From: SIG424 sp045546695 | Lineage (GTDB): Bacteria > Bacillota > Clostridia > UBA1212 > UBA1255 | Direction: 5' to 3' | NCBI GenBank assembly: GCA_045546695.1 | Contig: JAZQDE010000052.1 | Coordinates: forward strand, 3,352 to 67,351 | DNA: 64,000 nucleotides | In this document: positions 33,305-42,484 of the stretch, in pieces | Layout of the letters: each line of letters starts with the position of its first letter | Numbering within the stretch: the stretch's first letter is position 1 | The notes under the pieces: model-generated | Database searches by the model: none | What the model saw: only the letters and a program-made list of their open reading frames with translations | What the model was told of the DNA's origin: nothing | Program-made: the position numbers and the translations under genes

Positions 33305-36300
33305 TTAAATCACGACGATCTTGTCGTATCTTAAAAAGTACAATATCTTTTCAGGCTGTTTGCCTGTAATTTCATATAAACATTTTGCATATTCCGTAAG
33401 CTGCACGCTATATTGTTTCGCATAATCGCGAATATCATCCTCTGACGGGTTATTCTTCACGAAGTCACTTTTGAAGTCTATAAGCGTTATCTTACCGGCT
33501 TCTTCAATAACACAGTCTATTATACCTTGTAACGTCACCTGCTGTCCATTCAAAACTGTTTTCATGGTAAAAGGCTTTTCACGCACCATTTTATCTGCGT
33601 TGGCAATTTTTTTTGCGAAGTCGGACAAAATAAATTTCTGAAGAATTTCTTTCTGAATAGCCCCTGCGTCCTGAGTGTTTATAAGACGTGCATCCGTCAA
33701 TTCCATAATCAACTCATCAATATATTCCGGAGCCATTTTTCCAGGTTCTTCTGACATATTAATATCTTTTACAGCGTTGTAGTCCATTTTCTGTAAACAA
33801 AGATGTAATAATGTTCCTTGATTTTTGCCTGTTACAGACTCTGTTTTTTCTTGTGAAAAGTCCGGAATCTCCTGCATTTCACAGTTTATTTCAGGCAGAT
33901 GGACCGTGTTTTCATCCTCAAACGCCTCCATAAGGCGTTTCACCTCAGTGACAGATATTTTTGACGGAAGTTCTTTTGATGTTTTTTTCGCATCAACGAT
34001 ATTTTCACCGGTATACTCAGGCATCCGTGGCAGAAAAGCGACCTGCACAGGCATCTCATCGTATACCTCTGCGTCATCTTCTATATCGGCCTGCGCATCA
34101 TCCTCAGAAGCAAGAACCTGATGCAAAACATCTTTATCTTCGTCGTTTCGTCCGCAATAATACATTGCAAGCCAGTCAAGATAGCTCATCGCATTGAGAA
34201 TGTGATAATCAAGAGGCCTACCGGTAATCACGTTTCTCTTTTCAGATGAGTCGCGTGAAAAGTCCTCAAACGTCTTGGTTGTCTTGCCCGTTATAATAAG
34301 CTTATCCTTTGCGCGCGTCATAGCAACGTACAGTATACGCATTTCTTCGGCTCTGTAGTCGCGGTGAGAACGTTGTTTTATACACTCTTTCATAATAGAC
34401 GGGTACGTTATTTTTGTGTTCTCATCCTGCTCGTAACACGTAGGACCATAACCCAGACTGCTATGGACAACCATTTTAGCATCCAGGTCCCTGAGATTGA
34501 AGTTTTTGCCTGTATCTGCAAGAAATACAACCGGATATTCAAGGCCCTTACTCTTATGAACGGAGATAATATTGACACAGTCGCCGCCGGCGCTGCTTCC
34601 TCCGCTGCTGAGATCAAGTTTTCTTTTTTTAAGAAGCTCATAATATGAAATAAAGCCATACAGCCCTTTTCCCGTATTCTTATCGTAATTAATCGCATTA
34701 TTTATCAATATGTTTATGTTGCTTCTGTACTCATATCCGTCCGGTTCTGCGAGCAAAATATCGTAGAAGTTATTTTCGTGCAAAATAAGCCACATCAATG
34801 AAGATACCGTCATAGCATCGGCCCTGGACCTTATATTGTTATATCTTTCAAGAATAGCTGCAATTTTTCCGCCGTGTTTTTCTGCATAGTATTCACATGC
34901 CCCGTAAAAATATTGTTCGCCTCGTTTTATTCCGACCGTCGCCACGTTCTGAGTATAATAAATGTTAATCTCTGCCAGTTCGCTGTCAGTAACACCGTAT
35001 ATATTGCGGAGAACGGAGACGAAGTGCATATCCTGCAAGGGATTGTCAATGATACGAAGAAACGACATAATCACGTTTATTTCACCGCAATCAAAGAATC
35101 CGCCGTCAATATGGTAGTATACGGGAATCCCTTCGTCAGCCAAAGCTTTTGCATAATCCTGAGCTTTATTTGCAAAACTTCTGAGAAGAATAACGATGTC
35201 TGAATACTTAACGTCTGTAAGCTGACCGGTCTTAAGATTCATAATCTGATATTTTTCATCAACAAGTTGTCTGATTTTTTTTGCAACAAACTGCATTTCG
35301 GTGATATTGCTGTTTTTATCTATTAAATGTAATTCAACAGCATCATTTTCATTTTTGCCGTCAAAGCCTGTTGCTCCGTAATTCAGACATTCCTTCTCCG
35401 TATAATCCATCGAGCATGTCGTTTCATTCATTATATTTGTGAAAACGTGGTTTACGCTGTCAACAACGCCCTTTGAGCTTCTGAAGTTTTTGTTCAGAAG
35501 CAAAAGAGTGCCGTATTCATCATTTTTCTTGTCATATTCCTTGTATTTGCGGATGAAAATATCAGGCCTTGCCTGTCTGAAGGAGTATATACTTTGCTTT
35601 ACGTCGCCTACCATGAACATATTGGTCTGATTGCGGGAAATAGTGGTAAGAATTGCCTCCTGTATCTCGCTTGTATCCTGATATTCATCAATGTAGATTT
35701 CATCAAACAATTCCCTGTAATACTCGCATACAGTGGGATTGTTCATCAGTGTTTCATATGCAATATGTTCAAAATCATTAAAATCTATATAGTTTCTTTT
35801 CTTTTTTTCTTCTTTATGAGCTTCCATCAGTTCAATTACTATCTGTGAAAGCATTTTCATTTCTTCATAGAGTAATTTCATCTCATCAACTGGCATTGAA
35901 GCACACGTGCCGAATTTATCCTTGAGCAGAGACAATACGTTCGTTTTTATCTTGTCTCTTTTCGCTTTAACCCGTACGCAAATGTCTACTTCTTCTTCAG
36001 ACATTGTTGATTTGATTTTTGAGCTGAGAGTTGGTGCCTTTGCAAACGAAACTGTTTGTGCAGCATCATACAACGACTGCCATTCCGATTTGCAGGCAGT
36101 AAGGATGTTGTAAAACGCGTTAAGACTGTCAATATCTGACGACAGCATAGCCTCGTAAAAATTACCGCCGTTGTCTATTGCATAATCTCTCAGTCTTACG
36201 TACTCATTCTGATAAGCCTGTATTGCTAAAGTTGTATTATCTATAATATTCTCTGCCCATTTTGTTTCACAAAAATCATTGATTTTCGTGCAATCATAAC

Positions 36301-36889
36301 GTTCGTATTGTTCTTCTAACCATTTTCCGGGATTCACGCATGAATTTGCCACGCGTTCTATATTAAAAATTGTCTCTCTTAAATTTTTATCTGAGTTATA
36401 TCTTCCGTATATATCCAGAAGTCGTCTGAATGTCGGGTTGTATTCCTCGTAATATCCTGACAGAACTTTATCAAGACATTCTTCTTTAATAATTTCGTTC
36501 TCTTTTTCTTCTACAACTCCAGCGGCCGGATCAACGCCGCTTTCTTTAAAGTTGTTTTTTATTACTTTCTGGCAAAAAGAGTGTACAGTAGTTATGTTTG
36601 CGGAGGATAAAAGAATAATCTCCCTGGTCAGCCGTTCTTTTCTACTCTGACTTATTCCCTCTTCCTGCAACGCTTCAGACAGCTTATTATAGAGCCTTAC
36701 GCTCATTTCTTTGGCGGCTGCATTTGTAAACGTTACCACCAGAAGTTTATCAACGTCAGTCTGTTCGGTAATTATTCTGAAAATTCTTTCGACAAGAACA
36801 GCTGTCTTACCCGAGCCTGCAGCTGCCGCTACCAGCATGTTTTTACCACGTGTTTCAATTGCTTTACTTTGTTCTTCTGTCCATTTCAC
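33305..36889 (-). CDS. addA: Helicase-nuclease subunit AddA
   Basis: 1194 residues, UvrD-like with a C-terminal RecB nuclease. Walker A is MLVAAAAGSGKTAVLVERI at the N-terminus. Further helicase motifs are FTNAAAKEMSVRLYNKL, IYIDEYQDTSEIQEAIL, MVGDVKQSIYSFRQARPD and ILYVAMTRAKDKLIITG. The nuclease centre near the end is ITLIDFKSDFV with QLTEYAKCL. With AddB it resects double-strand breaks. Start is GTG at 36889 with AAGGA 11 nt ahead. AddB normally lies upstream, but here the upstream gene is a secreted glycosidase-like protein, so addB must be elsewhere or absent. Confidence 0.95.
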   Translation of the reverse strand: MKWTEEQSKAIETRGKNMLVAAAAGSGKTAVLVERIFRIITEQTDVDKLLVVTFTNAAAKEMSVRLYNKLSEALQEEGISQSRKERLTREIILLSSANITTVHSFCQKVIKNNFKESGVDPAAGVVEEKENEIIKEECLDKVLSGYYEEYNPTFRRLLDIYGRYNSDKNLRETIFNIERVANSCVNPGKWLEEQYERYDCTKINDFCETKWAENIIDNTTLAIQAYQNEYVRLRDYAIDNGGNFYEAMLSSDIDSLNAFYNILTACKSEWQSLYDAAQTVSFAKAPTLSSKIKSTMSEEEVDICVRVKAKRDKIKTNVLSLLKDKFGTCASMPVDEMKLLYEEMKMLSQIVIELMEAHKEEKKKRNYIDFNDFEHIAYETLMNNPTVCEYYRELFDEIYIDEYQDTSEIQEAILTTISRNQTNMFMVGDVKQSIYSFRQARPDIFIRKYKEYDKKNDEYGTLLLLNKNFRSSKGVVDSVNHVFTNIMNETTCSMDYTEKECLNYGATGFDGKNENDAVELHLIDKNSNITEMQFVAKKIRQLVDEKYQIMNLKTGQLTDVKYSDIVILLRSFANKAQDYAKALADEGIPVYYHIDGGFFDCGEINVIMSFLRIIDNPLQDMHFVSVLRNIYGVTDSELAEINIYYTQNVATVGIKRGEQYFYGACEYYAEKHGGKIAAILERYNNIRSRADAMTVSSLMWLILHENNFYDILLAEPDGYEYRSNINILINNAINYDKNTGKGLYGFISYYELLKKRKLDLSSGGSSAGGDCVNIISVHKSKGLEYPVVFLADTGKNFNLRDLDAKMVVHSSLGYGPTCYEQDENTKITYPSIMKECIKQRSHRDYRAEEMRILYVAMTRAKDKLIITGKTTKTFEDFSRDSSEKRNVITGRPLDYHILNAMSYLDWLAMYYCGRNDEDKDVLHQVLASEDDAQADIEDDAEVYDEMPVQVAFLPRMPEYTGENIVDAKKTSKELPSKISVTEVKRLMEAFEDENTVHLPEINCEMQEIPDFSQEKTESVTGKNQGTLLHLCLQKMDYNAVKDINMSEEPGKMAPEYIDELIMELTDARLINTQDAGAIQKEILQKFILSDFAKKIANADKMVREKPFTMKTVLNGQQVTLQGIIDCVIEEAGKITLIDFKSDFVKNNPSEDDIRDYAKQYSVQLTEYAKCLYEITGKQPEKILYFLRYDKIVVI

Positions 36890-36920
36890 AACGATCAGTA
36901 TCCTTTTCTTAAAACACCTG

Positions 36921-36950
36921 CGGAGAAGATACCAAAAGATACCTTCTCCG
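36921..36950 (-). terminator. Hairpin between the GH71/99-like gene and addA
   Basis: CGGAGAAG and CTTCTCCG form an 8-bp stem extended by five further pairs (one wobble) around a TTTT loop. Only a short T run follows on the minus strand, so termination may be partial. Confidence 0.65.
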
Positions 36951-36987
36951 TAACCTTTTCATTAAAATATTTTATTCAGATAAAATG

Positions 36988-38934
36988 TTATCTGCGTTTT
37001 TTTGACTTGAGTACTACTGCAAGTCCCATAACTGCCATAAGGCTGTATACTGCTGCAGAGCTTCCGCAACCTGATTTTTCTTTTGATGCCGGAACAAAAT
37101 CAGTGTCAAACTTGTATCTGTAGTTGAATCTGTTGTTAGGTGCCACGTCGCCCTTGTCGATGAAGTACATGATGTAATCTTCTTCAGGAATATTATCTGC
37201 AATCTTGAAGTCGATTGTGTACTTGTCACTGGACACACCGATAATGCTCTTGGGAACAGACACAACCATTTCTTTGCCACTGTATTTAATCTGGCCTACA
37301 CCTGCTGATGTGAATGCGTAAGTACCGTCAGCACCATAGCTGTCAATTGATGTCATCTCACCGCTTACGGATCTGTTTACGACGTAGTCATATCCATGCC
37401 AGCCTGTATCATAATCAGCATCGCTGTTGATAAGTATATTCATCCAGTTTGTACCTTCAGGTGCTGTGATGTCTTCAACAGTCTTTATGTAGAAGTAGAT
37501 ATTGTTCTCATCAGATGATACTCTTACTTCTTCAAAATCATTACGGCCGGATTCTTCAACATATGTCTTCTTTGAGCCACTTACTGATGTAGGGTGATCT
37601 CTGTGCATTGTGTCATAAAGGTCATCATAGAAGATTGCCTCTGACTGATTTATTGTAGCAAAGTTGTTGATGTCAACCGTAGTATACTCTTTGTATGTAG
37701 GAATCTCACGTGCACCCTTGAAAAGTCTTACGTAATTTGCAAGCTGGTAATAGTAGTTATCACCATAGCCCTTGCCATCGTAATTCTTCATAGGTGCAAT
37801 GTCTCTTGAATATTCTGCACTAAGAAGGTCAACGAAGTATGAGTCGCCTTTTTTAGCATAGTGGTTACCCTGTATCTCTGCGCCTTCAGATATGAATCTT
37901 TGTGCAATCCATTCGTTCCACTGTGTTACGAGGACAAACTGCGGATCTGCTTCGATAGCCCGTACCCACTGTTCACCAAATCTGATGCCTTCTTCTGTTC
38001 TGAATTCAGCGTCAATCGGCTGACCATACTCCATAGAGTAACTCTTACCGATATTCTGTGTAGGATGTCCTGCTGCAGCAACTGACATCATCTCAAGCTT
38101 ATCAGCTGTCGAACCCGGACCCCAGCCACCTGTACCTGTCTCATCAAGCCATGGCCATCTGTTTGCACCTGTTTTCCATGCCCAGCAGTATCTCTGTGTA
38201 AAGAAGTCATAATATTCTGATGTCATGGCTGAATCAGGACAAAGAATCAATGGCTTGCCATCTACGTAGTAAAGAGCATCCTGATATTCCTCATTTGTAT
38301 AATAAATATCGTACAATTTATTGAGAACGTTACCAACTGTTCCGAGAGGACCGCCTGCGCAAATCATCCACGTAGCCTTGAGATATGACTGTCCTTCTTC
38401 TTTTCTCTTAAGATTCTCTTCAAAGAACACTTCATAAGCATCGTGATAGAGGTAGCCATTACCTGCGTCAAAGAATACACCATCAACGCCTGCATCGCAG
38501 AGCATCTGGATATCTTTGCGGATTACCCATGGGTCATCACTTCTGAAATATCCGAAATACGGCTCATCCCAATAATGGAATGCATGCTGTCCGCCCCAGA
38601 TGTATCTGCCTGTCTCTTTTGCCTTGTCAGTAATTTTTCTGATGTTATAAGGTCCCTGCAGACCTGAATGCCATGTGTAATAGAACATGAGAACATGTTT
38701 GTCTTCTTCAATATCATGTACGCCCTCGTCGTCGCCTGTAGCAACCCATCTGTCGAGGTCATCTACTGCAACCCACGTGTCGCTCATTGTATCTCTGATA
38801 TCGCCCCAGTCAGCTGTTGACAAGCTTGACCTGCCCGCCTGAACCGGCAGGAGTGAAAATGCGATACCCGCAACGAGAATCATCACGATAAATGTTCTGA
38901 AATATACAGACTTATTTTTAAATAACTCTTTCAT
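36988..38934 (-). CDS. Secreted GH71/99-like protein with CBM9-like domain and GCG C-terminal tail
   Basis: 648 residues. An N-terminal signal segment (FIVMILVAGIAFSLLPVQAG) leads to a TIM-barrel-like region: HVLMFYYTWHSGLQG, IQMLCDAGVDGVFFDAGNG, VDGKPLILCPDS and VTQWNEWIAQRF, as in GH71/99-like proteins. Residues about 470-620 resemble a CBM9/DOMON sandwich (DYDTGWHGYDYVVNR). The C-terminus is SGCGSSAAVYSLMAVMGLAVVL then KSKKRR: Gly-Cys-Gly, one hydrophobic helix and a basic end, like a sorting or anchoring tail. The ATG at 38934 follows GGAG by 9 nt. It heads no clear operon but neighbours two other glycan genes on the same strand. Confidence 0.82.
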   Translation of the reverse strand: MKELFKNKSVYFRTFIVMILVAGIAFSLLPVQAGRSSLSTADWGDIRDTMSDTWVAVDDLDRWVATGDDEGVHDIEEDKHVLMFYYTWHSGLQGPYNIRKITDKAKETGRYIWGGQHAFHYWDEPYFGYFRSDDPWVIRKDIQMLCDAGVDGVFFDAGNGYLYHDAYEVFFEENLKRKEEGQSYLKATWMICAGGPLGTVGNVLNKLYDIYYTNEEYQDALYYVDGKPLILCPDSAMTSEYYDFFTQRYCWAWKTGANRWPWLDETGTGGWGPGSTADKLEMMSVAAAGHPTQNIGKSYSMEYGQPIDAEFRTEEGIRFGEQWVRAIEADPQFVLVTQWNEWIAQRFISEGAEIQGNHYAKKGDSYFVDLLSAEYSRDIAPMKNYDGKGYGDNYYYQLANYVRLFKGAREIPTYKEYTTVDINNFATINQSEAIFYDDLYDTMHRDHPTSVSGSKKTYVEESGRNDFEEVRVSSDENNIYFYIKTVEDITAPEGTNWMNILINSDADYDTGWHGYDYVVNRSVSGEMTSIDSYGADGTYAFTSAGVGQIKYSGKEMVVSVPKSIIGVSSDKYTIDFKIADNIPEEDYIMYFIDKGDVAPNNRFNYRYKFDTDFVPASKEKSGCGSSAAVYSLMAVMGLAVVLKSKKRR

Positions 38935-39009
38935 CTCTTTAATCTCCATTTTCAAACGTATTAAAATTTATCATTAATTGTATAACAAAAACCTCTTGTC
39001 CGTCAATAG

Positions 39010-40560
39010 TCAATCAAGCATATTGAGTATCTGCTCACGTGCCTTTTCAGGAGCTGCAAGATCCTGAGTAAAATCTGTAAAGCTCTGTGCCACACTGTTT
39101 GCGATTGTATATGCAGCTTTCGGATTGATTTTTCTGAGCATATTGAGCAATTCCCAGTCCTGAAGACCATCTTTCGTCTCAAGGCCACGCATAGACATAA
39201 GAACATCGTTGTTCTTTTCATCGGGATAAATGATGTGTCCGTCGCCTTTGAATCTCGCCTGAGGCTTGATTCCGTACATCACACTGTCCACGAAATTAAA
39301 TCCCCAATGCAGGAAACCCGTTATGTTCTGTGAAAAGCATGCGTACTTTATAAATCTTGAATATGCGTAAGGCAAATCAACAAACTTGTTAAGCCACCAG
39401 TTATCCTCAGGGAAGCAACATGAGTAAACCCATAATTCTTTACCATTTTTCACCTGTTTATGGTAAAAAACAGGGTCCTGCTGGTACACTTCGAGGCGCG
39501 GAACGAACCAATCTGCATATCCGTCAAGTTCTTCACTCATGTCGTGAATGTCGAGAGGCTCACCGCAAACAATATCAGGCATAACCTTGCGGCAGATGTC
39601 TCTGAGCCATTTCCAGTGAACAGTCTTGTGAGGTTCATCCTGAAGGTGTACTCTCAACATATGAAGAATATTGCGCTCTTTGAAGTAATTATAAATAGCT
39701 GTGTAATAAACTTCTGCCCAGATATCAGCATCTTCTGACGGAATATCGAATTTACGAAGGGCGCCATTTTCATCGATTGACTGGATGTTATTGCCATCCA
39801 CGGGAGAAACAGAGCCTGTTATGGCTACATATTTGAAGCTGCCGTTTTTGAGGAATATGTCAAGTGTCTTGTCAACCAGACTGAAGTCAAACTCCCATTT
39901 ATCTTTTGCAACTCTCTTAGAGCCTGCGTCAGCAAGGAATTCCACAATCGGCATCCACAAAGTATTCACGCGAAGATATTTCATCGCTTTGGCATAATTT
40001 GTCATAAGCTCTTCCCATTTGTCGGAATATCTGATTACAGCATCCGGACTCTTTGCGTTTGCGGCATTCATCGGGAAATATCCTCTTGCTGTGAAAAAGT
40101 ATTCATGACCAAAATCAGAATCAGCTGGTTCAGGCAATGTAACATTGTGAATCACCAACGATATTTTTGCAGTATACTCACCTGCGTTCGTTGTGAATTT
40201 TACGGGAATCATTACTTTTCCGGCGCTTGCATCCTGTGAAACGTCAAACGACACAACGACGCTGCACGTCGTATGTGCGAGGACGCTCTTTTCCTTTTCA
40301 CCTGACAATATATCAGGATATGGAACGCCATCATTATAAATGATATTATCGCGGAAATTGTATCTGAAGGATACGCCTTCGGGTGTGTTCTCGTCTGCAG
40401 ATATATGAGTAACAGTAAAATCACCTTCATGTCTGAGGCAAACGAGGCATGATGCGCTCATATTCTTGCCCGAATGAATAGTGATGTCGCTGCGGTCATT
40501 TTTACCACAGCGACTGTTGGTCATAATCTGTTCAGAAATAAATTTTGTCCAGATATGCAT
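39010..40560 (-). CDS. DUF4091 / GH123-like protein
   Basis: 516 residues without a signal peptide. The N-terminal 150 residues are a beta-rich domain. The C-terminal barrel has MLRVHLQDEPHKTVHWKWL, where D-E matches the catalytic pair region of GH123 N-acetylgalactosaminidases and DUF4091 proteins; FLHWGFNFVDS and DGHIIYPDEKN are further family-like stretches. It would act on a hexosaminide or related sugar inside the cell. AGGAG precedes the ATG. It lies 12 nt behind the stop-to-start region of the F5/8 lipoprotein gene, so the two are probably one operon. Confidence 0.82.
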   Translation of the reverse strand: MHIWTKFISEQIMTNSRCGKNDRSDITIHSGKNMSASCLVCLRHEGDFTVTHISADENTPEGVSFRYNFRDNIIYNDGVPYPDILSGEKEKSVLAHTTCSVVVSFDVSQDASAGKVMIPVKFTTNAGEYTAKISLVIHNVTLPEPADSDFGHEYFFTARGYFPMNAANAKSPDAVIRYSDKWEELMTNYAKAMKYLRVNTLWMPIVEFLADAGSKRVAKDKWEFDFSLVDKTLDIFLKNGSFKYVAITGSVSPVDGNNIQSIDENGALRKFDIPSEDADIWAEVYYTAIYNYFKERNILHMLRVHLQDEPHKTVHWKWLRDICRKVMPDIVCGEPLDIHDMSEELDGYADWFVPRLEVYQQDPVFYHKQVKNGKELWVYSCCFPEDNWWLNKFVDLPYAYSRFIKYACFSQNITGFLHWGFNFVDSVMYGIKPQARFKGDGHIIYPDEKNNDVLMSMRGLETKDGLQDWELLNMLRKINPKAAYTIANSVAQSFTDFTQDLAAPEKAREQILNMLD

Positions 40561-40572
40561 ATTGTTCTCCTT

Positions 40573-41607
40573 TTACTTTGTATAAACGCAGAATTCGTAG
40601 AAGCTGCCCCACGCTCCGCCGGCTCTTCTGTATCTGATGAATCTTGCGCTCTCGTTTATATTAGTTATCTCGTAAGGCTCCACTACACTGTCAAGAGGAT
40701 AACCTTCTTCAATAACTTTATACTCGCCGTCAATTGTGTCACAAATCTCAATAACGAATTCAGACTGGCATGACTCAAAGTGGATAGTTATTGAATCCAG
40801 ATCATATACCTGACCCAAGTCGAGAGTCCATGTAATCACTGTCTCTGTAGTGCCCGGCATTGGTGCCCAACGTGTAAGAATATCGCCGTCTATAGCAAAC
40901 TCCGGCAGATATTTTTCACTTTCAGGCGCATTATCTGATGTAGCTGTCTTGCCAAGGGCAATATTACCTTCTGTTTCTGTATCCTCTTCAGCTACCATAT
41001 TCTCGTTATACTCGAAGATATCCATTTCCCAGATACTACAAAAACCTGTATACTCTGTTGTGAACATTACGTATCTTGCCTTTGTCTTCGGAACAACGAA
41101 TTCATCATAAAGTTCAGCCGGTGCTTTTCTTGTAGTAAGAAGTTGCCATTCTGTGTCGGCTTCTGTCTTGTACATTATTTTATATGGATTCTGTAATGAT
41201 TCAAACAGGATATTGATCTCACCGATTTCATACTCAGCACCAAGGTCAACTTCGAGCTTGCGCCAGCCGCTCTCATCAGAGTAGGTGCCGATACCGCTCC
41301 AACGTGTCGTCTCATCATCGTCAATAGCATACTCCGCATCATACATTTCTTCAGTAACGTTTGCTGTAATAGTTACATTCTCACCTTCTGTAAGGTCATT
41401 GTATCTGATTGGTTCAGGTGTAGGTGTCGCATTCGGGTCCTCTGTGGGTGCCGCGGTCGGAACAGGTGTGGGTGCCTTTGTAGGTGCTGTAGTAGGCTTT
41501 GATGCCGGCTCTTCAGATGAATCGCCGCAGCCGACGAAACAACCAAGTACAATAATCATAGATAATAACAATGCTACGATTTTAAGTGTGCGGTTTATTT
41601 CTCTCAT
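40573..41607 (-). CDS. Lipoprotein with two F5/8 type C (CBM32-like) domains
   Basis: 344 residues. The ATG at 41607 has AGGAAGG upstream and gives a signal peptide ending in lipobox CFVGC, then a Pro/Thr/Ala linker to about residue 65. Two discoidin-like modules follow: about 70-200 (DAEYAIDDDETTRWSGIG, WRKLEVDLGAEYEIGEINI, ARYVMFTTEYTGFCSIWEM) and about 210-344 (EFAIDGDILTRWAP, WTLDLGQVYDLDSITIHFES, ARFIRYRRAGGAWGSFYEF). The repeated D-W-sheet pattern suits binding of galactose-type or other terminal sugars on the cell surface. It is first in the unit with the DUF4091 gene. Confidence 0.88.
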   Translation of the reverse strand: MREINRTLKIVALLLSMIIVLGCFVGCGDSSEEPASKPTTAPTKAPTPVPTAAPTEDPNATPTPEPIRYNDLTEGENVTITANVTEEMYDAEYAIDDDETTRWSGIGTYSDESGWRKLEVDLGAEYEIGEINILFESLQNPYKIMYKTEADTEWQLLTTRKAPAELYDEFVVPKTKARYVMFTTEYTGFCSIWEMDIFEYNENMVAEEDTETEGNIALGKTATSDNAPESEKYLPEFAIDGDILTRWAPMPGTTETVITWTLDLGQVYDLDSITIHFESCQSEFVIEICDTIDGEYKVIEEGYPLDSVVEPYEITNINESARFIRYRRAGGAWGSFYEFCVYTK

Positions 41608-41689
41608 AATCAATACCTTCCTGTATGTAGATTTTCTAGATAATATCATTTTACAAACCATTCATTTTACTGTCAAGTAGCTTTTCTGC

Positions 41690-41717
41690 TTGAAGTTCTT
41701 TCATGATGTGATATACT
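41690..41717 (+). promoter_or_regulatory. Promoter of the PHP-folTC-galM unit
   Basis: TTGAAG (41690-41695) and TATACT (41712-41717) with a 16-nt spacer, about 30 nt ahead of the PHP start. No tetrahydrofolate riboswitch is visible. Confidence 0.6.
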
Positions 41718-41749
41718 TTAGCGGTAACACTTCATGAGGTGACAAAGAT

Positions 41750-42484
41750 ATGATTTCAATTGACAATATGATGAAAATAGAGACACATTCTCACACCAAG
41801 ACGGTAAGTCCCTGCGGACATATCGAGCCTGAAAAAGTTGTTGATGAATACATAAATGAAGGCTACGGCGCTATCATCATTACAGACCATTTTTCACGCA
41901 ATATACTCTCAATATTTGAAGGCAATTATACAGATAAGATTGATTCCTACCTTGCCGGGTACAGATATTGCAAAGCTCATGCAAAAAAACGCGCAAAGGA
42001 AGGCGCTCCCCTTCTTAAGGTTATGCTCGGCGCTGAGATTCTTCTTGATACAAATCCTTCTGACATACTGCTTTTTGGTCTTACAGAAGACTTTTTCTAT
42101 GAAAATCCGAACCTCTTTGACCTCGACCAGAAGGGCCTTTACGAGCTGCTTCACACCAAATACGACGCAGTGATGTATCAGGCACATCCTTTCAGAAAAT
42201 ATTGTAACCGTCAGAACCCTGCGTATCTTGATGGTGTAGAGGTTTACAACGGAAATATGCGTCATGAAAACCACTCTGACGTCGCACTTCAATGGGCAAA
42301 GGATAACAACCTGCGCTTTAGCTCCGGCTCTGATTTTCACCAGATGATGGATCTTGCCATGGGCGGCATGCTTGTGCCTGATTCGATTGAGAATATCCAC
42401 CAGTTCAAGGATTATATAACAAACAATGACCCGTTATATATAGTTGACTCCGCGATTCAGGAGAAAGGCAATCTTAAAGTATGA
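41750..42484 (+). CDS. PHP-domain metal-dependent phosphoesterase
   Basis: 244 residues. The four PHP motifs are in order: IETHSHTKTVSPCGH, IIITDHF, MLGAEILL with YQAHPFR, and FSSGSDFHQ. Such small PHP proteins hydrolyse phosphomonoesters such as histidinol phosphate or nucleotides; the substrate is not clear. GAGGTG lies 9 nt ahead of the ATG. Its end overlaps the FolT-FolC gene by 4 nt (ATGA), linking it to folate uptake or processing, where it might dephosphorylate a pterin or folate precursor; this is speculation from position. Confidence 0.87.
   Translation: MISIDNMMKIETHSHTKTVSPCGHIEPEKVVDEYINEGYGAIIITDHFSRNILSIFEGNYTDKIDSYLAGYRYCKAHAKKRAKEGAPLLKVMLGAEILLDTNPSDILLFGLTEDFFYENPNLFDLDQKGLYELLHTKYDAVMYQAHPFRKYCNRQNPAYLDGVEVYNGNMRHENHSDVALQWAKDNNLRFSSGSDFHQMMDLAMGGMLVPDSIENIHQFKDYITNNDPLYIVDSAIQEKGNLKV

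Noticed and set aside
41608..41749. Tetrahydrofolate riboswitch ahead of the PHP/FolT-FolC unit
   Set aside because: The conserved THF riboswitch blocks are not present; only a promoter and ribosome-binding site can be seen.
41909..42400. 163-codon minus-strand frame inside the PHP gene
   Set aside because: The plus strand carries all four PHP motifs; the antisense translation has no family features.
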